The notes: generated from the letters alone by a model not told the origin. DNA of 64,000 nucleotides from Buttiauxella brennerae ATCC 51605 (GCF_001654925.1 NZ_LXER01000006.1:124001-188000), one strand, 5' to 3'. Counted from the stretch's first letter, positions 20,084 through 27,906 are shown. Numbers and translations: made by a program.

Positions 20084-21292
20084 TTATTCGATAACTGCTG
20101 TAGATAAAATTCTACTAATCTCACCATGACCGATGAGATCTGCAAAAAGACGGTAATTACCTAACTCTCTTCTTAATCTTCCCGCAATGATTGCTGGTGT
20201 TATTTTTAACTCCCTTGATAAAATGTCTATATTTTCTTTTGTTGGGGATATATAAGCATCGCTTCTTTTCCAGACGGCTCTTGGTATAAATGCTTCTCTT
20301 GCCAATCTATTTGCTTCTGATTCTTTTTTATCATCCGAAGATGCATCTAAATCATCCAGAAATGTTTCTTCATTATGAACATGCTTCCAGATATGAGCGA
20401 CTTCATGAAGCAAAGTAAACCAAAAGTTATCAAGACGATCATATCTTAGGCTAAGGCCAATGATAGGTTGTCCATCAATATCTTTTAATGCGGCACCATC
20501 AATACGAGTACCTTTTAAACTTGGCTCTATTATTATTGCTATCCCATGTTTCTCGAGAAATTCTATCGCAAGAAGTGGGCCTTTTTCGAACCAGCTTAAC
20601 TGTGCGAGATCTCGTAGAAAACTTGCCGATAACACATTTGGATCGAAAAGCCCGAGAGAGCTTTTTTTCTTCCGCGCTTGCTGCACAACTCTACTAACCC
20701 ACGCATACAATGCATATTGTGTTGAAGGCGAGTAAGCATCACCAGACAATGTTCTTTTGAAAGAAAGGCTCCCGCTTTGCCAGCCTAACTGGTTTATAAA
20801 ACCTTTAATAATGTCTTCAGTAGAATTTTTTAGAGCATTTCCATTTTCAGAAATCCATCCACGGTTGATCATTTCTTTTAATGGAAATTTTGACCAATCT
20901 ACTCCTTCCTCATGAGATTGATTATCATCTGAATTTATACCTATCAGTGTATCAGTAGAAATCCCCAATCCAATGGACAGAGCTTTAATCATTGAGACTG
21001 TTAAGGGGCGCTTCCGGGAAAGAATTTCAGAAACACGGCTCCTTGTTCCCAGATAGGGAACGAGATCAACCTGTTTTAAACCCTTTTCATGCATCCTAAA
21101 CAAAATTGCATCAATAGGGTCAGGTGGCTCAATCGGATACTTCGAGTTTTCATAGGCTTCTACGATCGTGATTAAAAGCTCGAGTTCTTCATGCTCGTCC
21201 GAGCGAGTCGGTGGCATCATAAGCATCAAAGAATGGATTCGCTCCAGGTAGTCCTGATGCTGTTGCTCTGTCTTTATAACTTTAATATCCAT
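20084..21292 (-). CDS. XRE-ImmA/IrrE fusion, HigA-like antitoxin/protease
   Basis: A 402-residue protein. An N-terminal HigA-like region with an XRE helix-turn-helix (about 65-120, KQVDLVPYLGTRSRVSEILS) is followed by an ImmA/IrrE zinc metallopeptidase domain with HEVAH starting at His296 and a downstream EANRLAREAFIP box carrying the third ligand. Its ATG directly follows the toxin stop codon. As the DNA-binding partner it should repress the operon through the two GTTCC-N7-GGAAC sites upstream. The protease domain could act on a regulator or be switched by a ligand; neither is shown. Confidence 0.85.
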   Translation of the reverse strand: MDIKVIKTEQQHQDYLERIHSLMLMMPPTRSDEHEELELLITIVEAYENSKYPIEPPDPIDAILFRMHEKGLKQVDLVPYLGTRSRVSEILSRKRPLTVSMIKALSIGLGISTDTLIGINSDDNQSHEEGVDWSKFPLKEMINRGWISENGNALKNSTEDIIKGFINQLGWQSGSLSFKRTLSGDAYSPSTQYALYAWVSRVVQQARKKKSSLGLFDPNVLSASFLRDLAQLSWFEKGPLLAIEFLEKHGIAIIIEPSLKGTRIDGAALKDIDGQPIIGLSLRYDRLDNFWFTLLHEVAHIWKHVHNEETFLDDLDASSDDKKESEANRLAREAFIPRAVWKRSDAYISPTKENIDILSRELKITPAIIAGRLRRELGNYRLFADLIGHGEISRILSTAVIE

Positions 21293-21553
21293 TCATGTGA
21301 CCTTTACAGCAATAATCAATACAGTCAACGCATTGAAATCCATGATAGTTTCAATGACCATATCACAGCCATCAACTTTGAATGTGAACATACAATTCTC
21401 AATACAAACGACAGATGGGAATCGATCTTTCACCTCATCAACGGATTTCCAACTACATGAATCAATCTCAGATGACCATGCGGTTACCCAAACTTTGGTG
21501 GTGGAACTCTCACTTATTAGCTGGTTCAACCGATTTCTTCCAAGCAGCTTCAT
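21293..21553 (-). CDS. HigB-like toxin
   Basis: An 86-residue protein with the HigB-type N terminus MKLLGRNRLNQL, then VWVTAWSSEIDSCSWKSVDEV and a beta-rich C terminus (CMFTFKVDGCDMVIETIMDF). It resembles the HigB mRNA-interferase family of the RelE fold, though the final catalytic residues are less typical (ALTVLIIAV). It lies first in the operon, toxin before antitoxin, which is the HigBA order. Its Shine-Dalgarno AGGAAC lies inside operator O1, so repressor binding could also affect initiation. Confidence 0.75.
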   Translation of the reverse strand: MKLLGRNRLNQLISESSTTKVWVTAWSSEIDSCSWKSVDEVKDRFPSVVCIENCMFTFKVDGCDMVIETIMDFNALTVLIIAVKVT

Positions 21554-21557
21554 AATT

Positions 21558-21625
21558 TGTTCCTAATATGGGAACATCTTAGTGTTCTTTGATTGCCATG
21601 TCAATGTGTTCCCAAAAATGGAACT
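21558..21625 (-). promoter_or_regulatory. autoregulated promoter of the HigB/ImmA-IrrE/beta operon
   Basis: On the minus strand TTGACA (21604-21599) and TAAGAT (21581-21576) are 17 bp apart, a good sigma-70 promoter. Two inverted repeats with identical design flank it: TGTTCC-N7-GGAACA at 21558-21576 and TGTTCC-N7-GGAACT at 21607-21625. One covers the start region and the ribosome site, the other the region just upstream of -35. This is the arrangement of a self-repressing toxin-antitoxin operon. Confidence 0.75.
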
Positions 21626-21873
21626 CAATGTGTGAGGGACTACAGTTTCTATGGTAACAATAGGGTCTTTCATGTACTGAATCAACAAAATATTCATATT
21701 TATCAATCCGATCCACGGATTGGTGTTATTGCATTTCTATCCCAAATGGATGCTAATGCATTTATTTTCACCATGGATGAGAGAGAGAGAGGGGGAGTGA
21801 TTGATGATCTACGCGTTTACTTAGACTGCTCAGCACTTTTTTCCTGTCCACCCAATTTCAAACTACACAATTT

Positions 21874-22449
21874 TCAAATATCACAAAGATGACCGGATGT
21901 CTTTAATCGGTAGAAGGTGGCTTTGCTGATACCTAACCTGTGTTGCACCACTGCTGGTGGTAGACCCTGCGTTAACAGCTCTTGTACTTGTTCTACGGTT
22001 GCTTTGATAGGTCTGCCGCAATGCTTTCCTTCAGACTGAGCACGCTTGATACCTGCTGTTCTGCGTTCTGCTATCAGGTCTTTCTCAAGGCTGGCGAGTC
22101 CTGCCATCATGGTAAGCATCGCTTTGCCAACGGGCGTTGACAGGTCGAACCCTTCACGCAAGCTGACAACTTTTACGCCTTTCGTCTGCAACATTTCCAC
22201 GGTGGAAAGAACATCAATCGTGTTACGCCCCAGGCGGTCTATAGCAATCACGATCAGCGTATCGCCTTCTCGTACATAACTGAGTAGTTCACCAAACCCT
22301 GGACGTTCTCCAGCCTTGACTGCACCACTCACTGCTTCATCGCTGAACCAGCGAGTAACGCTATAACCAGCATTGGCAATCTGCTGCTTCTGGTTTTCAA
22401 CGTTCTGGTCGCTGGTGGAAACTCGCACATATCCGATAACAGTTGTCAT
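21874..22449 (-). CDS. serine recombinase (resolvase/invertase)
   Basis: A 191-residue small serine recombinase. The catalytic N terminus is IGYVRVSTSDQN with Ser12, then AIDRLGRN and the arginine box GLASLEKDLIAERR, followed by the E helix. The C-terminal HTH GLPPAVVQHRLGISKATFYRL binds the recombination site. It appears intact. The adjacent region holds TGTCTCA/TGAGACA repeats that may be its res site. The gene could have come with a plasmid or transposon now degraded. Confidence 0.9.
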   Translation of the reverse strand: MTTVIGYVRVSTSDQNVENQKQQIANAGYSVTRWFSDEAVSGAVKAGERPGFGELLSYVREGDTLIVIAIDRLGRNTIDVLSTVEMLQTKGVKVVSLREGFDLSTPVGKAMLTMMAGLASLEKDLIAERRTAGIKRAQSEGKHCGRPIKATVEQVQELLTQGLPPAVVQHRLGISKATFYRLKTSGHLCDI

Positions 22450-22460
22450 TATGTTCTCTA

Positions 22461-22584
22461 AGTCTCAAAAGGTAGTGTCAAAATAATATATGTCTCATAA
22501 TGAAAGATCAATCTTTTGAGACAAGGCGAAGCCGCATTCTGTCGTTGCGTCGGTGTGGTCTTAAAAGGAGATGGTTTTGAGACA
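22461..22584. repeat. res-like site with TGTCTCA half-sites
   Basis: Next to the serine recombinase start there are four copies of a half-site: AGTCTCA (22461-22467), TGTCTCA (22491-22497), TGAGACA (22517-22523) and TTTTGAGACA (22575-22584). The middle two make a 33-bp inverted repeat. GTCTCAAAAG (22462-22471) and CTTTTGAGAC (22513-22522) make a longer pair. The layout fits a multi-subsite resolvase target. The rest of 22450-22728 shows no gene. Confidence 0.5.
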
Positions 22585-22728
22585 GGGAGAATGAGGTTTA
22601 ATAATTGTGATTAAGAACGAGGATGTGCGGAGCTCGTAAATCGAAGTGGGCGATTGGTCGTATAGTCGTTGAGTTTTGATGGTTGGATCTTAACAAACAC
22701 TGTAGGGCGTGATTGCTCACGCCTCTGT

Positions 22729-23079
22729 TTATATCTCAGAACACAGGCTCAGAGTGTATAGCGCTGATTGACCATCGTTGTTAGTTGGGCGCATAACGAA
22801 AACAGGATCACTACCGTTGTCGATATAAGTGACAGCTATTCCGCCATCTGGAGTGGCGTACATCTTCGCAATACTTTTCTCTCCTATAAAACCGAGCCGC
22901 CAGGTTTTACCACCCATGCTTACCTTCATGCTTTTGTCCATCACATCAAGGCGAGTTTCGACTGAAGATTTTTGGCTTCCAGAATCGATCTGCCCCTCCT
23001 GGATGGCCTTACAGTTGAATGTGGTTGCATTTGAGGCTAAGGGGAAAAAGAGCAGCGCCGCGAGAATCAATCTTTTCAT
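22729..23079 (-). CDS. hypothetical exported protein, 116 aa
   Basis: A 116-residue protein with a signal peptide (MKRLILAALLFFPLASNATT, cleavage near residue 18) and a mature domain with two Cys (FNCKAIQEG and LSLCSEI) that probably form a disulfide. AAGGAAGACC precedes the ATG. The family is not recognised. It is likely periplasmic. Confidence 0.7.
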   Translation of the reverse strand: MKRLILAALLFFPLASNATTFNCKAIQEGQIDSGSQKSSVETRLDVMDKSMKVSMGGKTWRLGFIGEKSIAKMYATPDGGIAVTYIDNGSDPVFVMRPTNNDGQSALYTLSLCSEI

Positions 23080-23641
23080 GGTCTTCCTTATATTTGGTTG
23101 ATTTAGATATTTTTCGGAAATCAGTATAAATTCATTAATATATAAAAACGATCAATTTATAAAAATTGATCGATAAAATAGATCAATGTTGCAACTAAAA
23201 CATCAGGAATGAACGTTGCTCCTTGAGACATTTGACTATCAAAACTGAAGAGGGGAGGCACATAAGAGCTATAGTGTTGTTGGTACTAACTCTTTTTTTT
23301 TTCACAGACATTGGCGGTAGTTGCATCCTCACACCGCGATAGCAAAACGTGAAGAAAAAGCCCATCCAGGTATCGTTATGTCATCGGCAAATTGATCACA
23401 GGCATCCAATCCCGATGTGTGAGCCAAGTAAACAGTCACGGTACTTGCAAACCATATGCAAGCTCTGCCAGCGTCTCAGCCACGCTCTCGAAAGGGTACA
23501 CGGCGATCCTGATAAACTTCACTGAATGACATAACCCTGATGCTGTCGCTCATTGTCTTACCACCAACGGGCTTATTGGCTGCTATTGCCTTGATTTAAG
23601 TATGGTATTATCTAAGGAGAATCTTAAAAGAAGGGTGGTTT
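23080..23641. other. 560-bp spacer, mostly without a recognised gene
   Basis: The first 200 bp are AT-rich with an inverted pair of GATCAATTTATA/ATAAAAATTGATC near 23148-23172 and a run of 13 T's interrupted by few bases near 23290. A possible 58-codon frame (listed separately) lies at 23349-23525. I see no other coding signal. Confidence 0.6.
23349..23525 (+). CDS. possible small Cys-containing protein, 58 aa
   Basis: A GTG-initiated frame of 58 codons encodes a basic protein with CHRQIDHRH, MCEPSKQSRYL and CKLCQRLSHALE, a pattern like a small zinc-binding module. Codon choice looks protein-like. No convincing Shine-Dalgarno sequence precedes the GTG, so it may be a fragment. Family unknown. 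Confidence 0.35.
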   Translation: MKKKPIQVSLCHRQIDHRHPIPMCEPSKQSRYLQTICKLCQRLSHALERVHGDPDKLH

Positions 23642-24205
23642 ATGGGCTGGTCTTCGTTGGTTAGGATAACCATCGGTACATTTCTATTAGCTGGGTTGTC
23701 GTTCTCCGCATACGCGAAGAATTGCAATAAAGGTATACCATGCGGTAATTCATGTATTGCAGCATGGAAAACATGTGGCGGTAGTTCGCGTTCATCTTCT
23801 ACTTTTAAAAATTACTCTTACCCGTCATCTTCACTTCATAGTTCAATCCCTAAATCCTCTTCACATTCACCATCAGCTAAGGTTGACGGTAAAACTACGG
23901 CTTCAATCGCGAAAACTTACCTCTGTCAGTATGCTATTGCAGCAATACAGAATGGCAGAACAGGAGCTTTACGTACGCTGGGTAGTGCCGAGGTAACGTT
24001 GTATGTAGATAGCTTCAAAGCCAACCGTTTAAACGGAACATACCTGCTCTCACCAAAGCTGAAAACTAACGGCAAGTTGATGATGGCAGATGATAAAAGC
24101 AAAGTGTACGCCTATGATTCGTGGCTGATGAACTTTGCAATTAGTGACCGCATAGCAAAAAGCACTGAGCAATGGGATCGTTGTAAGCTGGCTCACAATA
24201 AATAA
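23642..24205 (+). CDS. hypothetical exported protein with CGNSC motif, 187 aa
   Basis: A 187-residue protein. The signal peptide ends near residue 25 (FSAYAKN). Next come a Cys-rich segment CNKGIPCGNSCIAAWKTC, a Ser/Pro-rich linker of about 40 residues, and a C-terminal alpha/beta domain starting TTASIAKTYLCQYAIAAIQ. The GxPCGNSCI motif recurs in many small exported proteobacterial proteins of unknown function. AAGGGTGG precedes the ATG. It is probably cotranscribed with the next gene, 20 bp downstream. Confidence 0.75.
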   Translation: MGWSSLVRITIGTFLLAGLSFSAYAKNCNKGIPCGNSCIAAWKTCGGSSRSSSTFKNYSYPSSSLHSSIPKSSSHSPSAKVDGKTTASIAKTYLCQYAIAAIQNGRTGALRTLGSAEVTLYVDSFKANRLNGTYLLSPKLKTNGKLMMADDKSKVYAYDSWLMNFAISDRIAKSTEQWDRCKLAHNK

Positions 24206-24225
24206 ACTCAATTCGTGGGGATGGA

Positions 24226-24723
24226 ATGAAAAAATTACTAATGGCTTTCGTGATTCTAACTTTACCTGTGCTCACCTTTGCTAAGGGGATGGGTTATGGA
24301 AATACTAAATGGGATATGAATCCGTCAGAAGTGGTTGCAGCTCAAGGCAACGGCGCACATCTTATCTCGCCAGAAAAGTATAAGGGTAGCGTTGGGAAAG
24401 TGCGGATTGATAATGTATCGATCGGTAGCGATCTGTATACCGTCACGTTCCTGTTTGATAGCTCTGATCGCCTTGTGCAAACGAACGTAGCCAGCAATGA
24501 GAAGAAAAATGAAGGCATCGTTGCTCGTCAATTTGGCACCTTAAATCAACTATTAACTCAGAAGTATGGGAAGCCTGAGTTTTCGGATCCAAATAAAGCA
24601 ACCTGGAAACTTCCTGACACCACGGTTGAGTTAAGCCAGATGGTCATTTCTGGGATTATGGCCCAAACAGTAGTTCGCTACATTCCAAACAGTAAGGTAG
24701 CAAACGATACTTCTAATCTTTAA
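24226..24723 (+). CDS. hypothetical exported protein, 165 aa
   Basis: A 165-residue protein with a signal peptide (MKKLLMAFVILTLPVLTFAKG). The mature region begins GYGNTKWDMNPSEVVAAQGN. The KWDMSPSEV-like start is shared by a widespread group of periplasmic proteins of unknown function. GGGGATGGA precedes the ATG. Second gene of a probable two-gene unit ending at the terminator at 24784. Confidence 0.72.
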   Translation: MKKLLMAFVILTLPVLTFAKGMGYGNTKWDMNPSEVVAAQGNGAHLISPEKYKGSVGKVRIDNVSIGSDLYTVTFLFDSSDRLVQTNVASNEKKNEGIVARQFGTLNQLLTQKYGKPEFSDPNKATWKLPDTTVELSQMVISGIMAQTVVRYIPNSKVANDTSNL

Positions 24724-24783
24724 GTTATAATCGCGTTTGAGGGTGTCTATATAGGGTTCTTTGAGGGTATGTATTATAAGGAA

Positions 24784-24809
24784 AAAGAGGAGAGCTAACT
24801 CTCCTCTTT
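24784..24809. terminator. bidirectional terminator
   Basis: A perfect 11-bp stem (AAAGAGGAGAG / CTCTCCTCTTT) with a CTAA loop and T-rich flanks on both strands. It lies between the convergent 165-aa and 90-aa genes. Confidence 0.85.
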
Positions 24810-24819
24810 AAATATTTTA

Positions 24820-25092
24820 CTAACCTGCTTTGCGATAAGAATCGCGCACACCATCGCGGTAACCATCAGCAAAAGCTGCCTGTGGGCTTTTATGGCGCAC
24901 AGTCCCTGCTTGGCTTTCTGGCAGTGAGCAAAGATCTACCCATAACTGACCGGTGCGAGAGAATCCTGCTCGATAACCTTGGTCATAAGCACAACCACAA
25001 CATTTATGGCGACCTTCGCCGCCTTGATCATCTGGTAAGTTATTGAATTTAAAATCATAACGGTGCTGCTTAGAACAAATGGTCATGGTCAT
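24820..25092 (-). CDS. hypothetical small Cys/His protein, 90 aa
   Basis: A 90-residue protein with two similar halves: CSKQH...GRHKCCGCAYDQGYRAGFSRTG and CSLPESQAGTVRHKSPQAAFADGYRDGVRDSY. Each ends in a GYRxG helix, which hints at an internal duplication. The Cys/His content suggests metal binding. A second ATG at 25086 is better spaced from AGG and may be the true start. Function unknown. Confidence 0.65.
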   Translation of the reverse strand: MTMTICSKQHRYDFKFNNLPDDQGGEGRHKCCGCAYDQGYRAGFSRTGQLWVDLCSLPESQAGTVRHKSPQAAFADGYRDGVRDSYRKAG

Positions 25093-25121
25093 TTACCTAT
25101 TGATTGATACTAAGGGTTTAC

Positions 25122-25217
25122 ATGACCAACCAAGCCTGGCACAATCAAACCGTCAAAAATGAAGGCGAGGCTAACAGTCGTTATGAGTCTGCAAACTCAT
25201 GGTGGTCATGCTTCTAA
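25122..25217 (+). CDS. possible 31-aa peptide or small RNA gene
   Basis: An ATG frame of 31 codons (MTNQAWHNQTVKNEGE at its start, SWWSCF at its end) has AAGGG 6 bases upstream and stops directly before an intrinsic terminator. This compact unit could be a small protein gene or a noncoding RNA whose terminator is its 3' end. There is no homology I can name. Confidence 0.35.
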   Translation: MTNQAWHNQTVKNEGEANSRYESANSWWSCF

Positions 25218-25253
25218 AGCCGGATTTACTTATAAAGTGAGTCCGGTTTTTTT
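25218..25253 (+). terminator. intrinsic terminator
   Basis: A 12-bp stem (CCGGATTTACTT / AAGTGAGTCCGG, two G-U pairs) with loop ATA is followed by TTTTTTT. It is a strong rho-independent terminator on the plus strand. Confidence 0.85.
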
Positions 25254-25549
25254 ATGCCTGTAATTTAGTGTCAGGCACTATATATAGTGGTTCCGGCTAA
25301 TCATTACACTATATGATGAGTATTCTAATAAGTAATTGTTTGAGAACAAGTATTGATTTCGAGGAGGTTCTAAGGTTTTGACAGGTAGAATTTCGCTAAG
25401 CCCATGTCACATAAGGCCTGGGACAATTGTCAATGGGATGCAAAAAAAATGAAATTTATGATCGAGTGCAGATTTCTTAAACTTAATGGATAATTGTGCA
25501 ACTTGAGGTTGCCAGAAATCCGCAGAGTAAACGTTTAAAGGGGGATGTG

Positions 25550-26111
25550 CTAACCCCATATGTTTTCGAGGGCAGCGCCCACGCTTTTAACGTCAATCTT
25601 CAAGTAGTTCATGGTGACTTTAGGATCTGAATGGTTCAGCGTCTTCGTGGCTAACGCCAGATTTCCGTTCGATTGGTCGTACACCGCCGTAGCCGAAAAT
25701 TTACGAAAGCTATGACACCCTACAGTTCCTTTAATCCCGACATTCTCCGCAGCCTGTTTGATCTCACGGTTCACCTGCTCACGGCTTACAGGGGGCTTTT
25801 CCTGATGCACGGTTGCTGTGTGACGTGAAAACGTATTCGTCTTTCGGGAATGCCTGGCGGCGACGTTCTACAATCTCCCACACCTTTGCAGGGATGATGA
25901 TTTCCTTCTTCTTGCCCGTCTTACTCTCCAACACTTCCAGCGTGTTTCCCTCCTTGAACTGGGTGAAATTCAAATTCACCGTATCCCCTACACGTAAGCA
26001 CAGTGACGCCATTGTGATCGCTACATCTGCTAATAGCTGTTTGTTATGACTCTCAAGCCAGCTAATCAGCTTAAACTCCTCTGCTTGGGTGATTATCTTC
26101 GTGGTCGCCAT
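25550..26111 (-). pseudogene. small tyrosine recombinase, frameshifted
   Basis: Two overlapping frames make one catalytic-domain-only tyrosine recombinase of about 186 residues. The 5' frame starts at 26111 (MATTKIITQAEEFKLI) and reads to the Arg region ASLCLRVGDTVNLNF and on to a premature stop at 25779. The 3' frame carries HSFRKFSATAVY, LNHSDPKVTMNYL with the nucleophile Tyr, and ends at 25550. They join cleanly if one base is dropped from a run of five G's at 25791-25795. The type resembles plasmid ResD-like resolvases. The 5' extension to 26189 is unlikely to be translated. Confidence 0.75.
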
Positions 26112-26948
26112 CTGCTTATTTCCGTTAGTGTGGATGCTATGGAATAAAATTATTATAATTTTCAGTAAGTTACAAGTTTTCAGTCTCACATTTATGACGT
26201 TGGGAGGTAGCGGGTTGCACCATTTCCAGCACTACTGAACGCAAAAAGCACGGCCCCCTGTTTGAAATTTGCACAAATTCGAAATATCTGTAGTTAAATC
26301 AAATGTTGGCGAGACTGAACAGATGTTTGCATGTCGCCAAATCTTGCCGAGGTTATGCAAGGTTTATGCAGGAAAGGTGAATAGGCGGGGAGGTTTCGCT
26401 TGAGGTAGATCAGAGGATGCAGGTGCGGTGCGGATTGCGGGTGTCTATCTCACATTACTACACAACCTTGAGGTAGAGCTATTGCACGGTAGATGGGACT
26501 GATTCCCATTTAAATTGATTGCAAGTTGAAATGATTAGAGCGCTAACTAATTAGGGTTTTTGGCATGAAAATAAACCGATGTTTCATTTTTAGAAAAAGT
26601 CGTTAAGCAGGACGGGCATACATCTACAGTGATGGTTGTCACGATGATCAGCTACGAGCCGCACTGCGTAAGGTTCCACAAAGTTAAGTGATTCTGAAAT
26701 GAAAGTTTAAAGTTTAACTTAGGCTACATTATCCCCTGATCTTTATATGCTAATTACCAGCGGATTAGATGCCTGTTTGATAGGGATAACCTCTGGTTAC
26801 TCTTAGAGTTATTGCATGGACGATTCGGAGTGAGTAGGGCGAAGTCACTTTTTGTACTCTCAGAATGGTAGGGTTGGTCAGGCTGACACACAATAAGATT
26901 AACTATAATAATAAGATAAGTTATTAGTTCAGTATCTTTTGCGCTGAC
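26112..26948. other. gene-poor region with short repeats
   Basis: No convincing gene is visible. An 11-bp direct repeat CTTGAGGTAGA occurs at 26399-26409 and 26467-26477. GGTTATGCA and GGTTTATGCA repeat near 26351-26370. A 41-codon frame from 26565 to 26687 is interrupted by an in-frame TAA at 26604. The repeats lie beside the broken recombinase and could be remnants of its recombination region. Confidence 0.5.
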
Positions 26949-27329
26949 TTAGGTCAGGCTACGCCGCGCAAGAATGATCTTCATCATTATCTCTTTTGCT
27001 TCTGGCGGCCCTTCGCCGTCACTCAAGGGGAAATGTCCTTGTACGCCGTTTGATGGCTTCCCGGACACCCTCGTTCCGCTCAGGAACCAGCGCAAGCGTA
27101 CTCTTTTACATCTGTGATTGTGCAATGGCTTTGCCACCGTGAAACGGTTGCACATGATCATTTCGCCGTGGGCGAATACCTTTGCGCTGTTTGCGGAATT
27201 ACCATCTGACCAACCAACTACCGTTGATTGACCATCTGATAAGCTGACTAACTTCACCCATCCATTCATGAACCAACGTTCACTCATGCAAGGTTTCAGT
27301 AAGCCAGGTGATAGTAACCATGTACCCAA
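26949..27329 (-). CDS. possible satellite-phage-like ORF, 126 aa
   Basis: A 126-codon frame with an Arg-rich central part (NHRCKRVRLRWFLSGTR) and the tail SDGEGPPEAKEIMMK. This resembles leader-region ORFs (ash/icd-like) of P4-type satellites, but I cannot establish homology. Low-complexity direct repeats in the DNA underlie part of the frame. An internal ATG at MCNRFTVAKPL could be the start. Treat as uncertain. Confidence 0.35.
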   Translation of the reverse strand: MGTWLLSPGLLKPCMSERWFMNGWVKLVSLSDGQSTVVGWSDGNSANSAKVFAHGEMIMCNRFTVAKPLHNHRCKRVRLRWFLSGTRVSGKPSNGVQGHFPLSDGEGPPEAKEIMMKIILARRSLT

Positions 27330-27906
27330 CTATCGTTGACCACATGCTAACTCTACCTACCTCCTCTTACGTCTCCTACCTCCTATCGTCGATAGTCGTG
27401 TTAAGTGTCGAAGGTAGAGCGGGATAAGGCTCACGCCGCCGTTAATAACACTCCATGTTGATTTAATGTCATCCACCGAATTTGATAAACCACCAACCAA
27501 ACAACCACCCTAATCTTTAGGCTGTTTGTTTATCTGGTGCAAGGTAGCTATGACATTACCATACGTGCAAACATCCCGATCCAATCATCAATGATTGTCT
27601 CGTGTTGATGCACTTCAGTGCAGAGAGAAACTCTCTAATATTATAGCGGATTTAGTAGGTATTTGATTTGTAAGGAAAAAATAGGGTGAAAATCGCCATT
27701 TTTTACTTTTTTACTCAAGAAATGGCGAGAGGGTGTTCGTAGATGGTAGGTAAGGCTATCTTCTTTGGCGGAAATTTATACCATAAAAACGGGTTTACTT
27801 CTACAATTTTATCTTGATATAAAGGCACGAATCGCAAAGCAAAAATTCAAACAATTGAAAATGATCAATAAATTTACATTTTGGTGTTGACAAACGTTAG
27901 TGATTC
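27330..27906. other. gene-poor leader region with hairpins
   Basis: CAACTATCGTTGA at 27327-27339 repeats CAACTACCGTTGA at 27215-27227, and ACCATCTGA occurs at 27201 and 27231. A palindrome CTATCGTCGATAG lies at 27383-27395. Two adjacent hairpins are at 27609-27622 (TGCAC/GTGCA) and 27622-27636 (AGAGAG/CTCTCT). From about 27640 the DNA is very AT-rich, as at a replication or control region. No gene is recognised. Confidence 0.5.

Larger units (their letters stand above)
25093..25549. other. 456-bp region with a small ORF and terminator
   Basis: This stretch holds a 31-codon frame at 25122-25217 ending one base before a strong terminator (listed separately) and a 14-bp palindrome CACTATATATAGTG near 25277. 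Nothing else is recognised between 25290 and 25549, where the DNA is AT-rich. Confidence 0.55.

Noticed and set aside
21593-21892. 99-codon plus-strand frame between the toxin promoter and the serine recombinase
   Set aside because: It begins inside the toxin promoter on the opposite strand, has no ribosome site, contains low-complexity GAGAGAGA and shows no family motif.
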